Source: Nannocystaceae bacterium
Lineage (GTDB): Bacteria > Myxococcota_A > Polyangia > Nannocystales > Nannocystaceae
DNA: 42,705 nt
Direction: 5' to 3'
Assembly: GCA_019694555.1 (NCBI GenBank)
Contig: JAIBBS010000057.1
Location: forward strand, 1-42,705
Position numbers and translations under genes: made by a program. Positions 1-7,952 of the stretch are shown here, one piece after another; position 1 is the stretch's first letter; each line of letters starts with the position of its first letter. Below the pieces are notes generated by a model. That model was not told the DNA's origin. It made no database searches and was given only the letters and a program-made list of their open reading frames with translations.

Positions 1-9
1 CGCGCTACG

Positions 10-810
10 ATGGCGAGCATGCCTCGACCGCACCGCCTGGCGTTCGTGCTCGCACTCGTGCACGCGCTCGGGGCGTGCCCGTCGCCCGACGCCGACGACG
101 AGCACGACGCCGACGCGCAGACCAGCGACGGCAACGGCGAGGCGGGCGCGGGCGACTCGCAGGCCGATGGCGGCGATGCGACCGGCGTGGGCCAGCCGTG
201 CGCCGGCGCGAGCACGCAGTCGGGCGAGGCGACCTACTACGACTTCGCCGACGGCTCGGGCAACTGCGGCTTCCCGGCGACGCCCGACGACCTGATGGTC
301 GGCGCGATGAACCACACCGACTACGCGGCCTCGGCGGCGTGCGGACTGTGCGTGCGCATCGAGCACGAGGGCGCGAGCGTCGACGTGCGCATCGTCGACC
401 AGTGCCCCGAGTGCGCGCCCGGGGACATCGATCTGAGCCCCGACGCGTTCGCGCGCATCGCCGCGCTCGAGGCCGGCCGCGTGCCGATCACGTGGCAGAC
501 CATCGAGTGTCCGGTCGACGGTCCGGTGGTCTATCACTTCAAGGACGGCAGCAACCCCTACTGGACCGCGATCCAGATCCGCAACCATCGCCACGGCATC
601 GCCTCGCTGCAGTACCTGCGCGAGGGCACGTGGACCGACGTCGCGCGCGTCGACTACAACTACTTCGTCGCCGACGGCGGCATGGGTGAGGGCCCGCTGT
701 CGCTGCGCGTGACCGACGTGCTCGGCAACACGCTGCAAGACGACGGCATCCCGCTGCTCGACGACGCCGATGCCGCCGGCGCGGCGCAGTTCCCCGGCTG
801 CGGCGGCTGA
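10..810 (+). CDS. Expansin-like lipoprotein (DPBB + CBM63-like domains)
   Basis: Predicted surface lipoprotein that would loosen cellulose or peptidoglycan networks without hydrolysis, as bacterial expansins do. The signal peptide ends in lipobox LGAC (Cys23), followed by an Asp/Gly-rich linker to about residue 60. Residues ~68-168 resemble the double-psi beta-barrel domain: GEATYY, NCGF, VDQCPEC and DLSPDAF. Asp130 and Asp141 sit where Bacillus subtilis EXLX1 has its two key Asp residues, while the EXLX1 Tyr between them appears to be Cys132. Residues ~170-262 match the second domain (YWTAIQIRNH, DYNYFV), keeping Tyr184, Trp185 and Tyr216 as a possible aromatic binding face. Extra cysteines in the barrel suggest disulfides. 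The first ATG is used; the ATG at 19 gives an equally good signal peptide. The gene starts close to the window edge, so its upstream context is unseen. The family call is strong; substrate is unknown. Confidence 0.85.
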   Translation: MASMPRPHRLAFVLALVHALGACPSPDADDEHDADAQTSDGNGEAGAGDSQADGGDATGVGQPCAGASTQSGEATYYDFADGSGNCGFPATPDDLMVGAMNHTDYAASAACGLCVRIEHEGASVDVRIVDQCPECAPGDIDLSPDAFARIAALEAGRVPITWQTIECPVDGPVVYHFKDGSNPYWTAIQIRNHRHGIASLQYLREGTWTDVARVDYNYFVADGGMGEGPLSLRVTDVLGNTLQDDGIPLLDDADAAGAAQFPGCGG

Positions 811-858
811 GGCCAAGCCGGTCACGGGACCCCTCACCTTCCGGTCGCTCTCGCGACG

Positions 859-888
859 AGAGTCCGTCAGCATTCGCTGACGGTCTCT
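859..888. terminator. Bidirectional hairpin terminator candidate
   Basis: A perfect 8-bp stem (CCGTCAGC / GCTGACGG, loop ATTC, 864-883) is extended, after one T/T mismatch, by AGAG/CTCT pairs on each side. It lies in the 99-bp gap between the convergent expansin and ChaN-like genes. There is no T tract on either strand, so it is a terminator by position and stability only. Confidence 0.55.
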
Positions 889-891
889 GAG

Positions 892-907
892 CGTCCGAAC
901 ACGGACG
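892..907. terminator. Second small hairpin next to the chaN-like stop
   Basis: CGTCCG-AACA-CGGACG forms a 6-bp stem with a 4-nt loop, ending two bases before the minus-strand stop codon at 910. It may act with the larger hairpin at 859-888 as a tandem barrier between convergent genes. No T tract is present. Confidence 0.35.
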
Positions 908-909
908 GC

Positions 910-1788
910 CTAGCGCGGGACCTTGACCACCAGGTCGCCCTCGTCGCGATCCTCGGCGGCAAACGGCAGCGTGCCGTCCTTCATGGTCAGCACGGCGATG
1001 CGGTCGTCGGGGCGGCGCTCGCGGTAGGCGGTCACGGTGCCCAGGCGCCCGGCGACGTGGAACGCGCCCACCACCAGCATCACCAACGCGTCGGGATGCG
1101 CGTCGCGGTGGCGCGCGCAGCTCTCGGCCATCGCGTCGTTCCACAGCGCCATCGAGCGGAAGAACGGCGGACCGCGCTCGGGACCCATCAGCGCGAGGAA
1201 GCGGCGCTCGTGCTCGTCGTGCGGCGGCACCGAGCGCGCGGGCAACAGCGGCCGCTCGGCCTCGGGCACGCTCGCGAGCCACGCGTCGTACGCCAGGTTC
1301 GACTTGCGGTACTCGGTCACCAGGCGCCGCGGCGCGTTGGCGGCGATGACGGTCGCACCGGCCTCGCGGCAGGCCTCGACCAACGGTCGGTGCGAGCTCG
1401 CGTACGCCTCGTTGCGCTCGGTCCGCTGCACGAACGTGGCCTCGTCGATGCGACCGGCGAAGTAGTCGTCGATCGCCGGCTGCGTGTCGCGCTCGAAGAA
1501 CTCCATCGCCAGCGCGAACGGGCGCCCGGCCTGCAGCAGCGCCCGCACCAGCTCGAGCTCGAGCCGGCTCGCGACCGGATGCTCGTGCAGCTCGCCGAAC
1601 GCGACGAAGTCGGCGCCGCGCGCCTGGGCCACGAACGCGTCGACGCTGCTGCTGCCGCCGACCGCGTCGTAGTAGGCCGCGTCGGGCCCCCGCTCGGCGG
1701 GGGTGGTGGTGGTGCGGCGCGATCGGTCGCACGCGCTCGCGACGCTCGCGGTGGTGGCGAGCACGAAATGTCGGCGCGAAAGGCTCAC
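910..1788 (-). CDS. ChaN-like (DUF399) Tat-exported lipoprotein
   Basis: ChaN family protein of about 292 aa; Campylobacter ChaN is an outer-membrane haem-binding lipoprotein implicated in iron uptake. The chosen GTG start at 1788 gives an N-terminus with a twin-arginine motif (SRRHFVL) followed by a short hydrophobic stretch and a lipobox-like VASAC (Cys20), so a Tat-exported lipoprotein is predicted. Family features are FGELHEHP near residue 56, where Glu and His match the ChaN/TIKI-like metal or haem site, then AMEFFERD, IAANAPRR and a C-terminal VVGAFHVAGRLG segment. A much longer upstream reading frame exists, but it runs antisense through the OsmC gene and is not protein-like. The gene is divergent from osmC, with 69 bp between the starts. 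Haem binding is inferred from the family only. Confidence 0.78.
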   Translation of the reverse strand: MSLSRRHFVLATTASVASACDRSRRTTTTPAERGPDAAYYDAVGGSSSVDAFVAQARGADFVAFGELHEHPVASRLELELVRALLQAGRPFALAMEFFERDTQPAIDDYFAGRIDEATFVQRTERNEAYASSHRPLVEACREAGATVIAANAPRRLVTEYRKSNLAYDAWLASVPEAERPLLPARSVPPHDEHERRFLALMGPERGPPFFRSMALWNDAMAESCARHRDAHPDALVMLVVGAFHVAGRLGTVTAYRERRPDDRIAVLTMKDGTLPFAAEDRDEGDLVVKVPR

Positions 1789-1857
1789 GCGCGCAGCATA
1801 CCTCGCGCACGCCGTGCGCGTGGGCCCGCGCCCACAGCCGTGCGATGCTCTTCGCCC

Positions 1858-2259
1858 ATGAGCCGCGAGGTCGTCGTCCACACCGAGCTTGGCCACAAGT
1901 TCACGCAACACGTCGAGGTCGGGCCCCATCGCCTGCGCGCCGACGAGCCGACCGAGCTCGCCGGGGAGGACCTCGGTCCGGCGCCGCACGACTGGGTGCT
2001 GGCCGGGCTGGGTGCGTGCACCTCGATGACCATCAAGATGTACGCCGAGCGCAAGGGTTGGCCGGTCGAGCGCGTCCGCGTCACGCTCACGCATGCGCAC
2101 GAGGGTGGCACCTGGATCATCCAGCGTGGCATCGAGCTGTTCGGCCCGCTCGACGAGGAGCAGCGCAAGCGCCTGATCGAGATCGCCAACAAGTGCCCGG
2201 TGCACAAGAGCCTGTCGGGCCCGATCCGCATCGACACCGCGCAGCGGAGCCCGGCGTGA
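1858..2259 (+). CDS. OsmC/Ohr family protein
   Basis: Small alpha/beta OsmC-fold protein (133 aa), the usual length for the YhfA/OsmC-like branch. The family reduces organic hydroperoxides using two cysteines; here these are Cys54 in LGACTSMTIKMYAERKGW and Cys113 in NKCPVHKSLSG. Both are present, so peroxidase activity is plausible, although YhfA-type members are often uncharacterised. No signal peptide is present, so it is cytoplasmic. The ATG at 1858 starts exactly at the conserved N-terminal strand; a longer in-frame extension upstream is Arg/Ala-rich shadow. Its stop overlaps the GTG of the glutathione S-transferase gene (GTGA), so the two are probably co-translated as a small oxidative or xenobiotic stress pair. 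Confidence 0.88.
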   Translation: MSREVVVHTELGHKFTQHVEVGPHRLRADEPTELAGEDLGPAPHDWVLAGLGACTSMTIKMYAERKGWPVERVRVTLTHAHEGGTWIIQRGIELFGPLDEEQRKRLIEIANKCPVHKSLSGPIRIDTAQRSPA

Positions 2260-2951
2260 TCACGCTGCGCCTGGTCATCGCCAACAAGAACTACTCGTCG
2301 TGGTCGATGCGGCCGTGGGTGCTCATGCGCCAGGCCGGCATCCGCTTCGACGAGGTCATGGTGCCGTTCGACACCCCGGCGTGGGACGCCCGCATCCCGC
2401 GGATGACGCCCTCGGGTCAGGTGCCGGTGTTGTGGATCGGCGAGCACGGCGACGAGCAGCCGGTGTGGGACTCGCTCGCGATCGCCGAGACCCTGCACGA
2501 GCTGTACCCCGACGCGCGGCTGTGGCCCAGCGATCCCGTCGCGCGTCGCCACGGGCGCTCGATCGCGGCGCAGATGCACGCCGACTTCGGCGCGCTGCGC
2601 CGCGCGATGCCGCTCAACATCGGCGCGAGGCTGCACGGCCGCGGGCACACGCCCGAGGCGCTGCACGATCTCGCCCGCATCGTCGCGCTGTGGACCGAGT
2701 GCCGCCAGCGCTGGCGCCACCTCGGGCCGCTGCTGCTGGGCGAGTTCTCGATCGCCGACGCGATGTACGCTCCGGTGGTGCTGCGCTGCGAGACCTACGG
2801 GGTCGAGCTGCCGCCGGTCGCTGCCGCCTATGCCGACGCGGTGCGGGCCCTGCCCGCGGTGGTCGCGTGGTGCGAGGACGCGCGGCGCGAGACCGCGTTC
2901 GTCGCACACGACGAGCCCTATCGCGGCGCGCCCGAGCGCGGCAGCGGCTGA
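2256..2951 (+). CDS. Glutathione S-transferase family protein
   Basis: Cytosolic GST-like protein (231 aa). The thioredoxin-like N-domain begins with IANKNYSSWSMRPWVLM, typical of the KNYSSWSLRPW subgroup of bacterial GSTs, where a Ser in this loop would activate the glutathione thiol. The cis-Pro region QVPVL and the glutathione-contacting WDSLAIAETL follow. The all-alpha C-domain carries FSIADAMYAPVV, matching the conserved N-capping box of GSTs. The GTG start at 2256 overlaps the osmC stop by four bases (GTGA), implying translational coupling. Substrate is unknown, and many such proteins act in detoxification or maleylacetoacetate-type isomerisation. Confidence 0.88.
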   Translation: MITLRLVIANKNYSSWSMRPWVLMRQAGIRFDEVMVPFDTPAWDARIPRMTPSGQVPVLWIGEHGDEQPVWDSLAIAETLHELYPDARLWPSDPVARRHGRSIAAQMHADFGALRRAMPLNIGARLHGRGHTPEALHDLARIVALWTECRQRWRHLGPLLLGEFSIADAMYAPVVLRCETYGVELPPVAAAYADAVRALPAVVAWCEDARRETAFVAHDEPYRGAPERGSG

Positions 2952-3017
2952 CCGCCGCGCCGGCCCGTCGGCGACGCTCGTGTGTTCGTGGCGCGCGCGG
3001 TATGCTGCGCCGCCGCG

Positions 3018-5900
3018 ATGCCTCCCGAACGCGACAGCGAGCTCGCCAGGGCGCTGCGGCGACGCGAGCCCGCCGCGGTCGACGCGTTGCTGCGCGAGGT
3101 CCTGCGCCCCGACGCCGCGCTGGTCGAGCGGCCGTGGGGCGGCAGCGCGATCGCGGCGCACAAGCGCATCGTCGCGCCCGCGGCCGCCATCGGCGAGTCG
3201 TTCGAGCTCGCGGCCGCGCCGTGGGACGACGAGGCCGCGACCCACGCGAGCGTGGTCGCGTTGCCCGATGGCGGCGCGTTGCCGCTGGGCACGCTGCTGT
3301 GCGCCGCGCCGCAGATCCTCGGCGCCGCCCACGTCGAGGCCTTCGGCCCGACCACGCCGCTTCTGCCCAAGCTGCTCGACGTGCACGCGATGTTGTCGGT
3401 GCAGGCGCATCCGCCGGGTCAGCCCGAGCTGTACGTGGTGCTCGCGGCCGATCCCGGCGCGACGCTGCAGCTGGGTCTGGCGCAGCCGCTCGATCGCGAT
3501 CGCTGGCGCGCGTGGATCGACGAGGGCACCGCGCTGCAGCGCACGCTCGCAGCGGCGTGCGCGGACGATGCCACGCGCGCGGCTGCGGCCTCGGCGTGGT
3601 TGCTGCAGCCCGACGCACCGCTGCCGGCCTCGCTCGCGCCGTGGTCGACCACGCTGCTGCGGCTGGCTGCGATCGACGCCGCACTGCTGGGCACGATGCA
3701 CGCGATCCCGGTGGCGCCCGGTACGGTCGTGCACAACCGCGTCGCCGATCCGCACGAGGGCCGCAGCAGCGCCACGCTGCACGCGCTGGGCAACCTGCAG
3801 GGACGCCGCATCCTCGCGCTCGAGCTGCGCGTGGCCGGACCCACGTGGCGGGTGTGGGATCACGGCCGCCTGCCCGCGCGCGCGCTGCAGGCCGAGCGCG
3901 CACTCGACGGTCTGCCGCTCACGCCCGACGACGCCGCTGGCTTCGTGATCGCGCAGCAGGGCCAGGCGTTCGCCATCGACGACGGCGTGCTCGCGACCGA
4001 GCGCGTGATCGTGGGCGCGACGCCGTGGCGCCGCGAGGGCCGCGACGTCGCGGTGTTCGTGCACGCGGCCCGCGGCGCCGTCACCCTCGCCGGGCCCGCC
4101 GACGTGCCGGTGCGGATCGAGCCCGGCTGCAGCGCGTGGGTGCCGGCATGCTGGTCGCACTGGCACGCGCAGGCGGTCGCCGACGAGGCCGAGCTCGTGC
4201 TCGCGAGCGTGTGCGTGGGCCCGACGCGGTTGGCCCTGCGCACGCGCGCGCTGGTGGCGTTGCGCGACACCGTCGCACGCGACGCCGGTGCACGCGAGGT
4301 GGTCGTGGTCGCCAACGGTGGCGACGGACCGCTGGTGCAGGCGCGCACCGCCGCACAGGCACCCGCGCTGTTCGGTCGCAGCGGCCACACCCGCGTGGTC
4401 GCGCACGAGGAGCGCACGCGCCGGGGCCAGCTGCTGGGTCTGCTCGACGCGCTCGCGCACGTGCGCGCTGCGACGCCGCCGCTGCGCGAGGACGGCGTCG
4501 CGCTGGGCATCATGCTGCCGGGCCAGGGCACGCGCCTGTCGCCGCTCACGCAGCGGCTGCACGGCATCAAGCCGTTCGCGCCGATGCCGATCCGCGCCGG
4601 TGATCGCTGGCTCGACGCGGGCTCGGCCTCGCTGTGGTCGTGGGGCCTGGTCACCGCCGCGCTCGAGCGCGCGGGCTTCCGCGGCGTGGCGTGGAAGTGG
4701 GGCGACGAGCCGCAGCTGCCCTCGCAGCTGCCCGCGGACTCGATCGCGGCGCATCGGCTCGGGCTCGAGCGTGTCGACGCGGTGCGCTTCGGCATGCGCG
4801 TGGCGCTGACCGAGGACCTCGCGCGCAACAAGGAGTGGCTGCTGCAGGACAAGGAAGGCCGACTCGCGATGCAGGTGCGACGGCGTCCGCTCGCGGCGCT
4901 GCAGGCCCGCCTCGACCGCGCGCCCGCGGGCACGCGCGCGCTGGTGAACCTGGGCTCGCCGGCGCTGTCGTTCGCGATGATCGACGCGCTCGCGCAGCAC
5001 TTCGGCGCGTTGCCGGGCTGGCTCGACGTCGACGGCTACCTGTTCGAGGCGCTCACGCACGACCCGGCGCTGTGGGCCGAGGAGGCCGCCAGCGACGCGG
5101 GGCTGCAGGCGCTGCTGCAGCAGTGCCCCGACTTCTACGCGCGGGTCGCCGCGGTGCGCGACACGCTCGAGCAGCGACGCGGGGCCGCGCTCGCGATCGC
5201 GGTGATCGACTTGGGCGCCGACACCTGGTGGGGCGACATGGGCCAGCTCTCGCGCGCGCGCGAGGCCTTCGCGGCGCTGGCCCGGCCCGACGACGGCGGA
5301 GAGTTCGCGCGGCGCCTCGCCGCGATCGAGACGGTGGTGCCCGATCGCTTCGGCAACCGCGTGGTCGGCGATTCGGTGGTGCCCGACGACGGTCGCGTGC
5401 GTGACAGCGTGATCATCGACACCTGGCTCGTCGACACCGTCACGGTGGTGGGTGCGGTGGTCATCGACAGCGAGCTGGGCGCGGCGCGACTGGACCCCGG
5501 CGCGGTCGTGGTCGACACCACCGCGGCGGCCATCCACGGCAGCACCGACAGCCTCGTGATCGCCGCCTGCGGCGAGGTGCTCGGCGTGGCCGCCGCCCAC
5601 GTGCTCACCACCATCGTCGACGATCCGCTCGCGGCCGACCCGGTGCCGCAGCCGTGGCGCTTCGACATGCGCGAGGACCCCGGCGCCGCCGCGAACTATC
5701 GCAGCCCGGTGGGGGACAACCCCGCCAGCTTCGCGGACAAGTTCGCGCAGATGCGACAGCGGCAACGACCGCCGGCCGCGGTCGAACGCGCGGTGTTGCA
5801 GCGGCGCGAGGCCCTGCTCGGCTCGATCGCCGCGCGCGCGGGCCTCGGTGCGGACGCGCTCGCGCGGCGCGTCGCGTGGCACCGCGGGCGGATCCACTGA
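3018..5900 (+). CDS. Fusion: type I phosphomannose isomerase + nucleotidyltransferase
   Basis: Unusually long protein (960 aa) with two recognisable enzyme parts. Residues ~30-330 resemble type I mannose-6-phosphate isomerase: WGG at 40-42, IGESFELAA, KLLDVHAMLSVQAHP with likely zinc ligands Gln129 and His131, PELYVVL with Glu137, and TWRVWDHGR, the counterpart of the family's YRVYDWGR. A cupin-like C-terminal part follows to ~450. From about residue 495 the motif LPGQGTRLSPLTQRLHGIKPF matches the GGxGTRLxPLT...PKP nucleotide-binding signature of sugar-1-phosphate nucleotidyltransferases, with the first Gly replaced by Pro. Residues ~785-860 show short V/I/D hexad-like repeats resembling a left-handed beta-helix. 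Possible role: fructose-6-P to mannose-6-P and activation of a sugar phosphate for surface polysaccharide. ATG 3018 is preferred to GTG 2982. Activity of the second half is inferred. Confidence 0.75.
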   Translation: MPPERDSELARALRRREPAAVDALLREVLRPDAALVERPWGGSAIAAHKRIVAPAAAIGESFELAAAPWDDEAATHASVVALPDGGALPLGTLLCAAPQILGAAHVEAFGPTTPLLPKLLDVHAMLSVQAHPPGQPELYVVLAADPGATLQLGLAQPLDRDRWRAWIDEGTALQRTLAAACADDATRAAAASAWLLQPDAPLPASLAPWSTTLLRLAAIDAALLGTMHAIPVAPGTVVHNRVADPHEGRSSATLHALGNLQGRRILALELRVAGPTWRVWDHGRLPARALQAERALDGLPLTPDDAAGFVIAQQGQAFAIDDGVLATERVIVGATPWRREGRDVAVFVHAARGAVTLAGPADVPVRIEPGCSAWVPACWSHWHAQAVADEAELVLASVCVGPTRLALRTRALVALRDTVARDAGAREVVVVANGGDGPLVQARTAAQAPALFGRSGHTRVVAHEERTRRGQLLGLLDALAHVRAATPPLREDGVALGIMLPGQGTRLSPLTQRLHGIKPFAPMPIRAGDRWLDAGSASLWSWGLVTAALERAGFRGVAWKWGDEPQLPSQLPADSIAAHRLGLERVDAVRFGMRVALTEDLARNKEWLLQDKEGRLAMQVRRRPLAALQARLDRAPAGTRALVNLGSPALSFAMIDALAQHFGALPGWLDVDGYLFEALTHDPALWAEEAASDAGLQALLQQCPDFYARVAAVRDTLEQRRGAALAIAVIDLGADTWWGDMGQLSRAREAFAALARPDDGGEFARRLAAIETVVPDRFGNRVVGDSVVPDDGRVRDSVIIDTWLVDTVTVVGAVVIDSELGAARLDPGAVVVDTTAAAIHGSTDSLVIAACGEVLGVAAAHVLTTIVDDPLAADPVPQPWRFDMREDPGAAANYRSPVGDNPASFADKFAQMRQRQRPPAAVERAVLQRREALLGSIAARAGLGADALARRVAWHRGRIH

Positions 5901-5959
5901 TCGCTGCTCGCCGCGGGTGCTTGGCGGGCGGGCCACGCCCGGGCGATGCTCGTCACCGC

Positions 5960-7174
5960 ATGGCCCGCCGCACCCGACTCGCCCTCGCGCTCGCGCTCAC
6001 GTCCGTGCCATCGGCCTGCGCCGACGATGCGGCCGGCGACGGCAGCGAGGGCAGCAGCACCGGTGGCTCGAGCAGCAGCGGCTCGAGCACGACGGCGACC
6101 ACCACCGCGACCACGACCGCGACCACCATGGCCAGCGCCGACGGCAGCAGCGGCAGCAGCGGCAGCAGCAGCGGCGCCGCCGACTCGAGCACCGGCGCGA
6201 GCAGCAGCGACGGCGGCTCGAGCACCAGCGGCGGCGAGGGCGGCGGCATCTTCGAGCAGTGCTTCGGTGACCAGTTCGTCAACGCGCCCAACCTCGGGCC
6301 CGACTACGACCAGTTCGCGCCCACGATCGGCAGCCACTGCCTCGGTACCGATCACCAGGACATCACCGACATCGAACGCGTGGTGTTCCTGGGCGACTCG
6401 ATCACCGTCGGCACCCCGCCGACACTGCCGGCCGAGGTCTACCGCACCGAGCTCGCCGACGTGCTCACGGGTTCGTTCTCGCTGACCGGCCCGGATCTGC
6501 TGTGGCAGCTCTACGACATCTTCAACGGCACCACCGTGGCGCAGGAGTCGGGCTCGTTCGCGAGCTGCTCGAAGTGGGGCGCACGCACCGACGATCTGCT
6601 GCCGCCGGGCTACCAGATCGAGGACTGCTTCCCGCCCGAGACCCGTGACCTGCGCACGCTGGTGATCATGACCATGGGCGGCAACGACATCTCCTCGCTG
6701 ACCGGCGACGCCATCGACGGCGCGACCGAGGAGGTGTTGTGGCAGGAGATCATGGACGCGGTCGCGCTGCAGCGCGCGGCGGTCGAGTGGCTCAAGGACC
6801 CGGCGAACTTCCCCAACGGCTCGTTCGTGGTCTTCGCCAATCTCTACGAGTTCACCGACGGCACCGGCGAGGTCATGAGCTGCGACGTCTCGGGCCTGGC
6901 CGGCTTCGACCAGCCGGTGCCCGCGCCCGAGCAGCTGGCCGAGATGGTGGTGTGGGCCAACGAGCAGTACATGTCGATCGCGGTCGACAACGACGCCGAC
7001 ATGATCTTCCTGCTCGAGTCCTTCTGCGGTCACGGCTTCCAGGCCGACAACCCCGAGGCGCCGTGCTACCGAGGGCCCGGCACCGAGGTGTGGTTCGATC
7101 TGACCTGCATCCACCCCAACCCGACCGGGCACGACCAGATCGTCGAGATGTTCGACGCGGTGATCAGCGAGTAG
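5960..7174 (+). CDS. SGNH/GDSL hydrolase lipoprotein
   Basis: Predicted lipoprotein esterase or lipase-like hydrolase (404 aa). The signal peptide runs to Cys20 (PSAC), then residues ~22-95 are an almost pure Ser/Thr/Gly/Ala linker encoded by imprecise AGC/ACC triplet repeats. The catalytic domain begins near residue 140 with VVFLGDSITVG (block I, nucleophile Ser147), then GGNDIS (block III oxyanion Asn), and ends with DLTCIHPNPTGH, where Asp380 and His385 would complete the triad. The Asp-His spacing (DxxxxH) is wider than the usual DxxH. Substrate is unknown; it could act on acylated glycans or lipids outside the cell. ATG 5960 is chosen because the signal peptide begins there. The gene is convergent with the DUF2203 gene, 12 bp away. 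Confidence 0.85.
   Translation: MARRTRLALALALTSVPSACADDAAGDGSEGSSTGGSSSSGSSTTATTTATTTATTMASADGSSGSSGSSSGAADSSTGASSSDGGSSTSGGEGGGIFEQCFGDQFVNAPNLGPDYDQFAPTIGSHCLGTDHQDITDIERVVFLGDSITVGTPPTLPAEVYRTELADVLTGSFSLTGPDLLWQLYDIFNGTTVAQESGSFASCSKWGARTDDLLPPGYQIEDCFPPETRDLRTLVIMTMGGNDISSLTGDAIDGATEEVLWQEIMDAVALQRAAVEWLKDPANFPNGSFVVFANLYEFTDGTGEVMSCDVSGLAGFDQPVPAPEQLAEMVVWANEQYMSIAVDNDADMIFLLESFCGHGFQADNPEAPCYRGPGTEVWFDLTCIHPNPTGHDQIVEMFDAVISE
6044..6245 (+). repeat. Ser/Thr/Gly triplet-repeat linker DNA
   Basis: Imperfect AGC/GGC and ACC/GCG triplet runs inside the SGNH lipoprotein gene, including back-to-back GGCAGCAGC units near 6139-6175 and a repeated ACCGCGACCACG-like unit near 6100-6130. They encode the flexible Ser/Thr linker between the lipid anchor and the hydrolase domain. 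Such tracts could vary in length by slippage. Confidence 0.6.
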
Positions 7175-7186
7175 CGCGCCGCGGTC

Positions 7187-7645
7187 TCACGCGCCCGCGT
7201 CGCGCGGCTCGGCGACGAACGCGTGGCCGTCGATGGACTGGCGCCCGGCGAAGCCGGCATCGAGCTCGTGCCACCACTGCACCTGGCGTTCGCCCAGACG
7301 CCAGCACAGCAGCACCTCGCGCTCGCCGTCGATGAGCGAGCGGAAGTCGACCAGGCCGGTCTCGACGTCCTTGAGCTCGCCGCCGAGCTTCTCGATGTCG
7401 GCGATGGTCTCGCGCACGGTCTCGAACACCGCGCGCGCCTGGGCCACACGCGAGCGCGCGCGCGACTCACCCTCGACCGGCTCGCCGCGCGCGAGCGACT
7501 CGGGACTGATGCGCACGCCCTCCGCGACCAGCTGACGACACATCGTGCGCAGGTGCAGGTTGAGCTGCAGCAGCTGGTTGACCCTACCCGCGAGATCGGG
7601 GATGAGCGCATTGACGTGCGCGAGGGACAGGTAGCGCTCCTGCAT
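7187..7645 (-). CDS. DUF2203 family protein
   Basis: Cytoplasmic protein of 152 aa matching DUF2203. The N-terminus (RYLSLAHVNALIPDLAGRV) matches the family's 'F.EAN.LLP.L' helix, followed by a long helical, possibly coiled-coil region. The conserved C-terminal block reads VETGLVDFRSLIDG, VLLCWRLGE and WWHELDAGFAGRQ. Members occur widely and have no established function; the C-terminal block is so conserved that a binding or catalytic role is likely. The gene lies 70 bp downstream of fdsD on the same strand, but that gap is large compared with the overlaps inside the fds operon, so co-transcription is uncertain. The Met at 7645 immediately precedes the conserved start. Confidence 0.85.
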   Translation of the reverse strand: MQERYLSLAHVNALIPDLAGRVNQLLQLNLHLRTMCRQLVAEGVRISPESLARGEPVEGESRARSRVAQARAVFETVRETIADIEKLGGELKDVETGLVDFRSLIDGEREVLLCWRLGERQVQWWHELDAGFAGRQSIDGHAFVAEPRDAGA

Positions 7646-7691
7646 CGACCACGCTGTTAGCCGTTTCCCCGCGCAGCGTCAACGGCGGCGG

Positions 7692-7716
7692 GCGCCGGCG
7701 ATGGGCGCGGTTTTTT
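7692..7716 (+). terminator. Possible plus-strand intrinsic terminator
   Basis: GCGCC (7692-7696) and GGCGC (7704-7708) form a short stem followed two bases later by six T residues (7711-7716), a rare T run in this GC-rich window. It points in the plus direction and abuts the fdsD stop, so it would stop transcripts reading through from the SGNH gene into the antisense strand of fds. The stem is only 5 bp. Confidence 0.3.
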
Positions 7717-7952
7717 CAGCCCGTCCGCGGCAACAGCTGCGGCCGACGCGTCGCGATGACCTCGCGCACCAGCGGCGCGAGACCCTCACCACCGCCCTCG
7801 TCGACCCACGCGAGCAGCTGGGTCCGCATGCGTGGATCCCAGAAGCGGCTCAGGTGCGAGGCCAGGCCGTCGGCGGCGGCGTTGCGATCGGGATCGGCGT
7901 CGAAGTACGCGGCGATCTCGTTGGCCATCTTCACGAGCTTGTCGATCTTCAT
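7716..7952 (-). CDS. fdsD: NAD-dependent formate dehydrogenase delta subunit
   Basis: Small protein (78 aa) matching FdsD, the delta subunit seen with FdsGBA formate dehydrogenases. It is needed for assembly or stability of the holoenzyme in Rhodobacter and Cupriavidus. Family features are KLVKMANEIAAYFDADP, HLSRFWDPRMR and the C-terminal LAPLVREV. The ATG at 7952 overlaps the fdsA stop (ATGA); an in-frame Arg-rich extension upstream lies inside fdsA and is rejected. It is the last gene of the overlapping fdsG-B-A-D cluster. Confidence 0.9.
   Translation of the reverse strand: MKIDKLVKMANEIAAYFDADPDRNAAADGLASHLSRFWDPRMRTQLLAWVDEGGGEGLAPLVREVIATRRPQLLPRTG

Noticed and set aside
1785..5936. 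1383-codon minus-strand open frame
   Set aside because: Antisense to osmC, GST and the isomerase fusion; low-complexity Arg/Gln/His content. Shadow.
5926..5940. GGGCG/CGCCC stem before the SGNH gene
   Set aside because: Only 5 bp; such stems are expected by chance in sequence of this GC content.
6044..6245. Triplet repeat run as a possible CRISPR or satellite
   Set aside because: It is in frame with the lipoprotein gene and encodes the Ser/Thr linker; no spacer-repeat structure.
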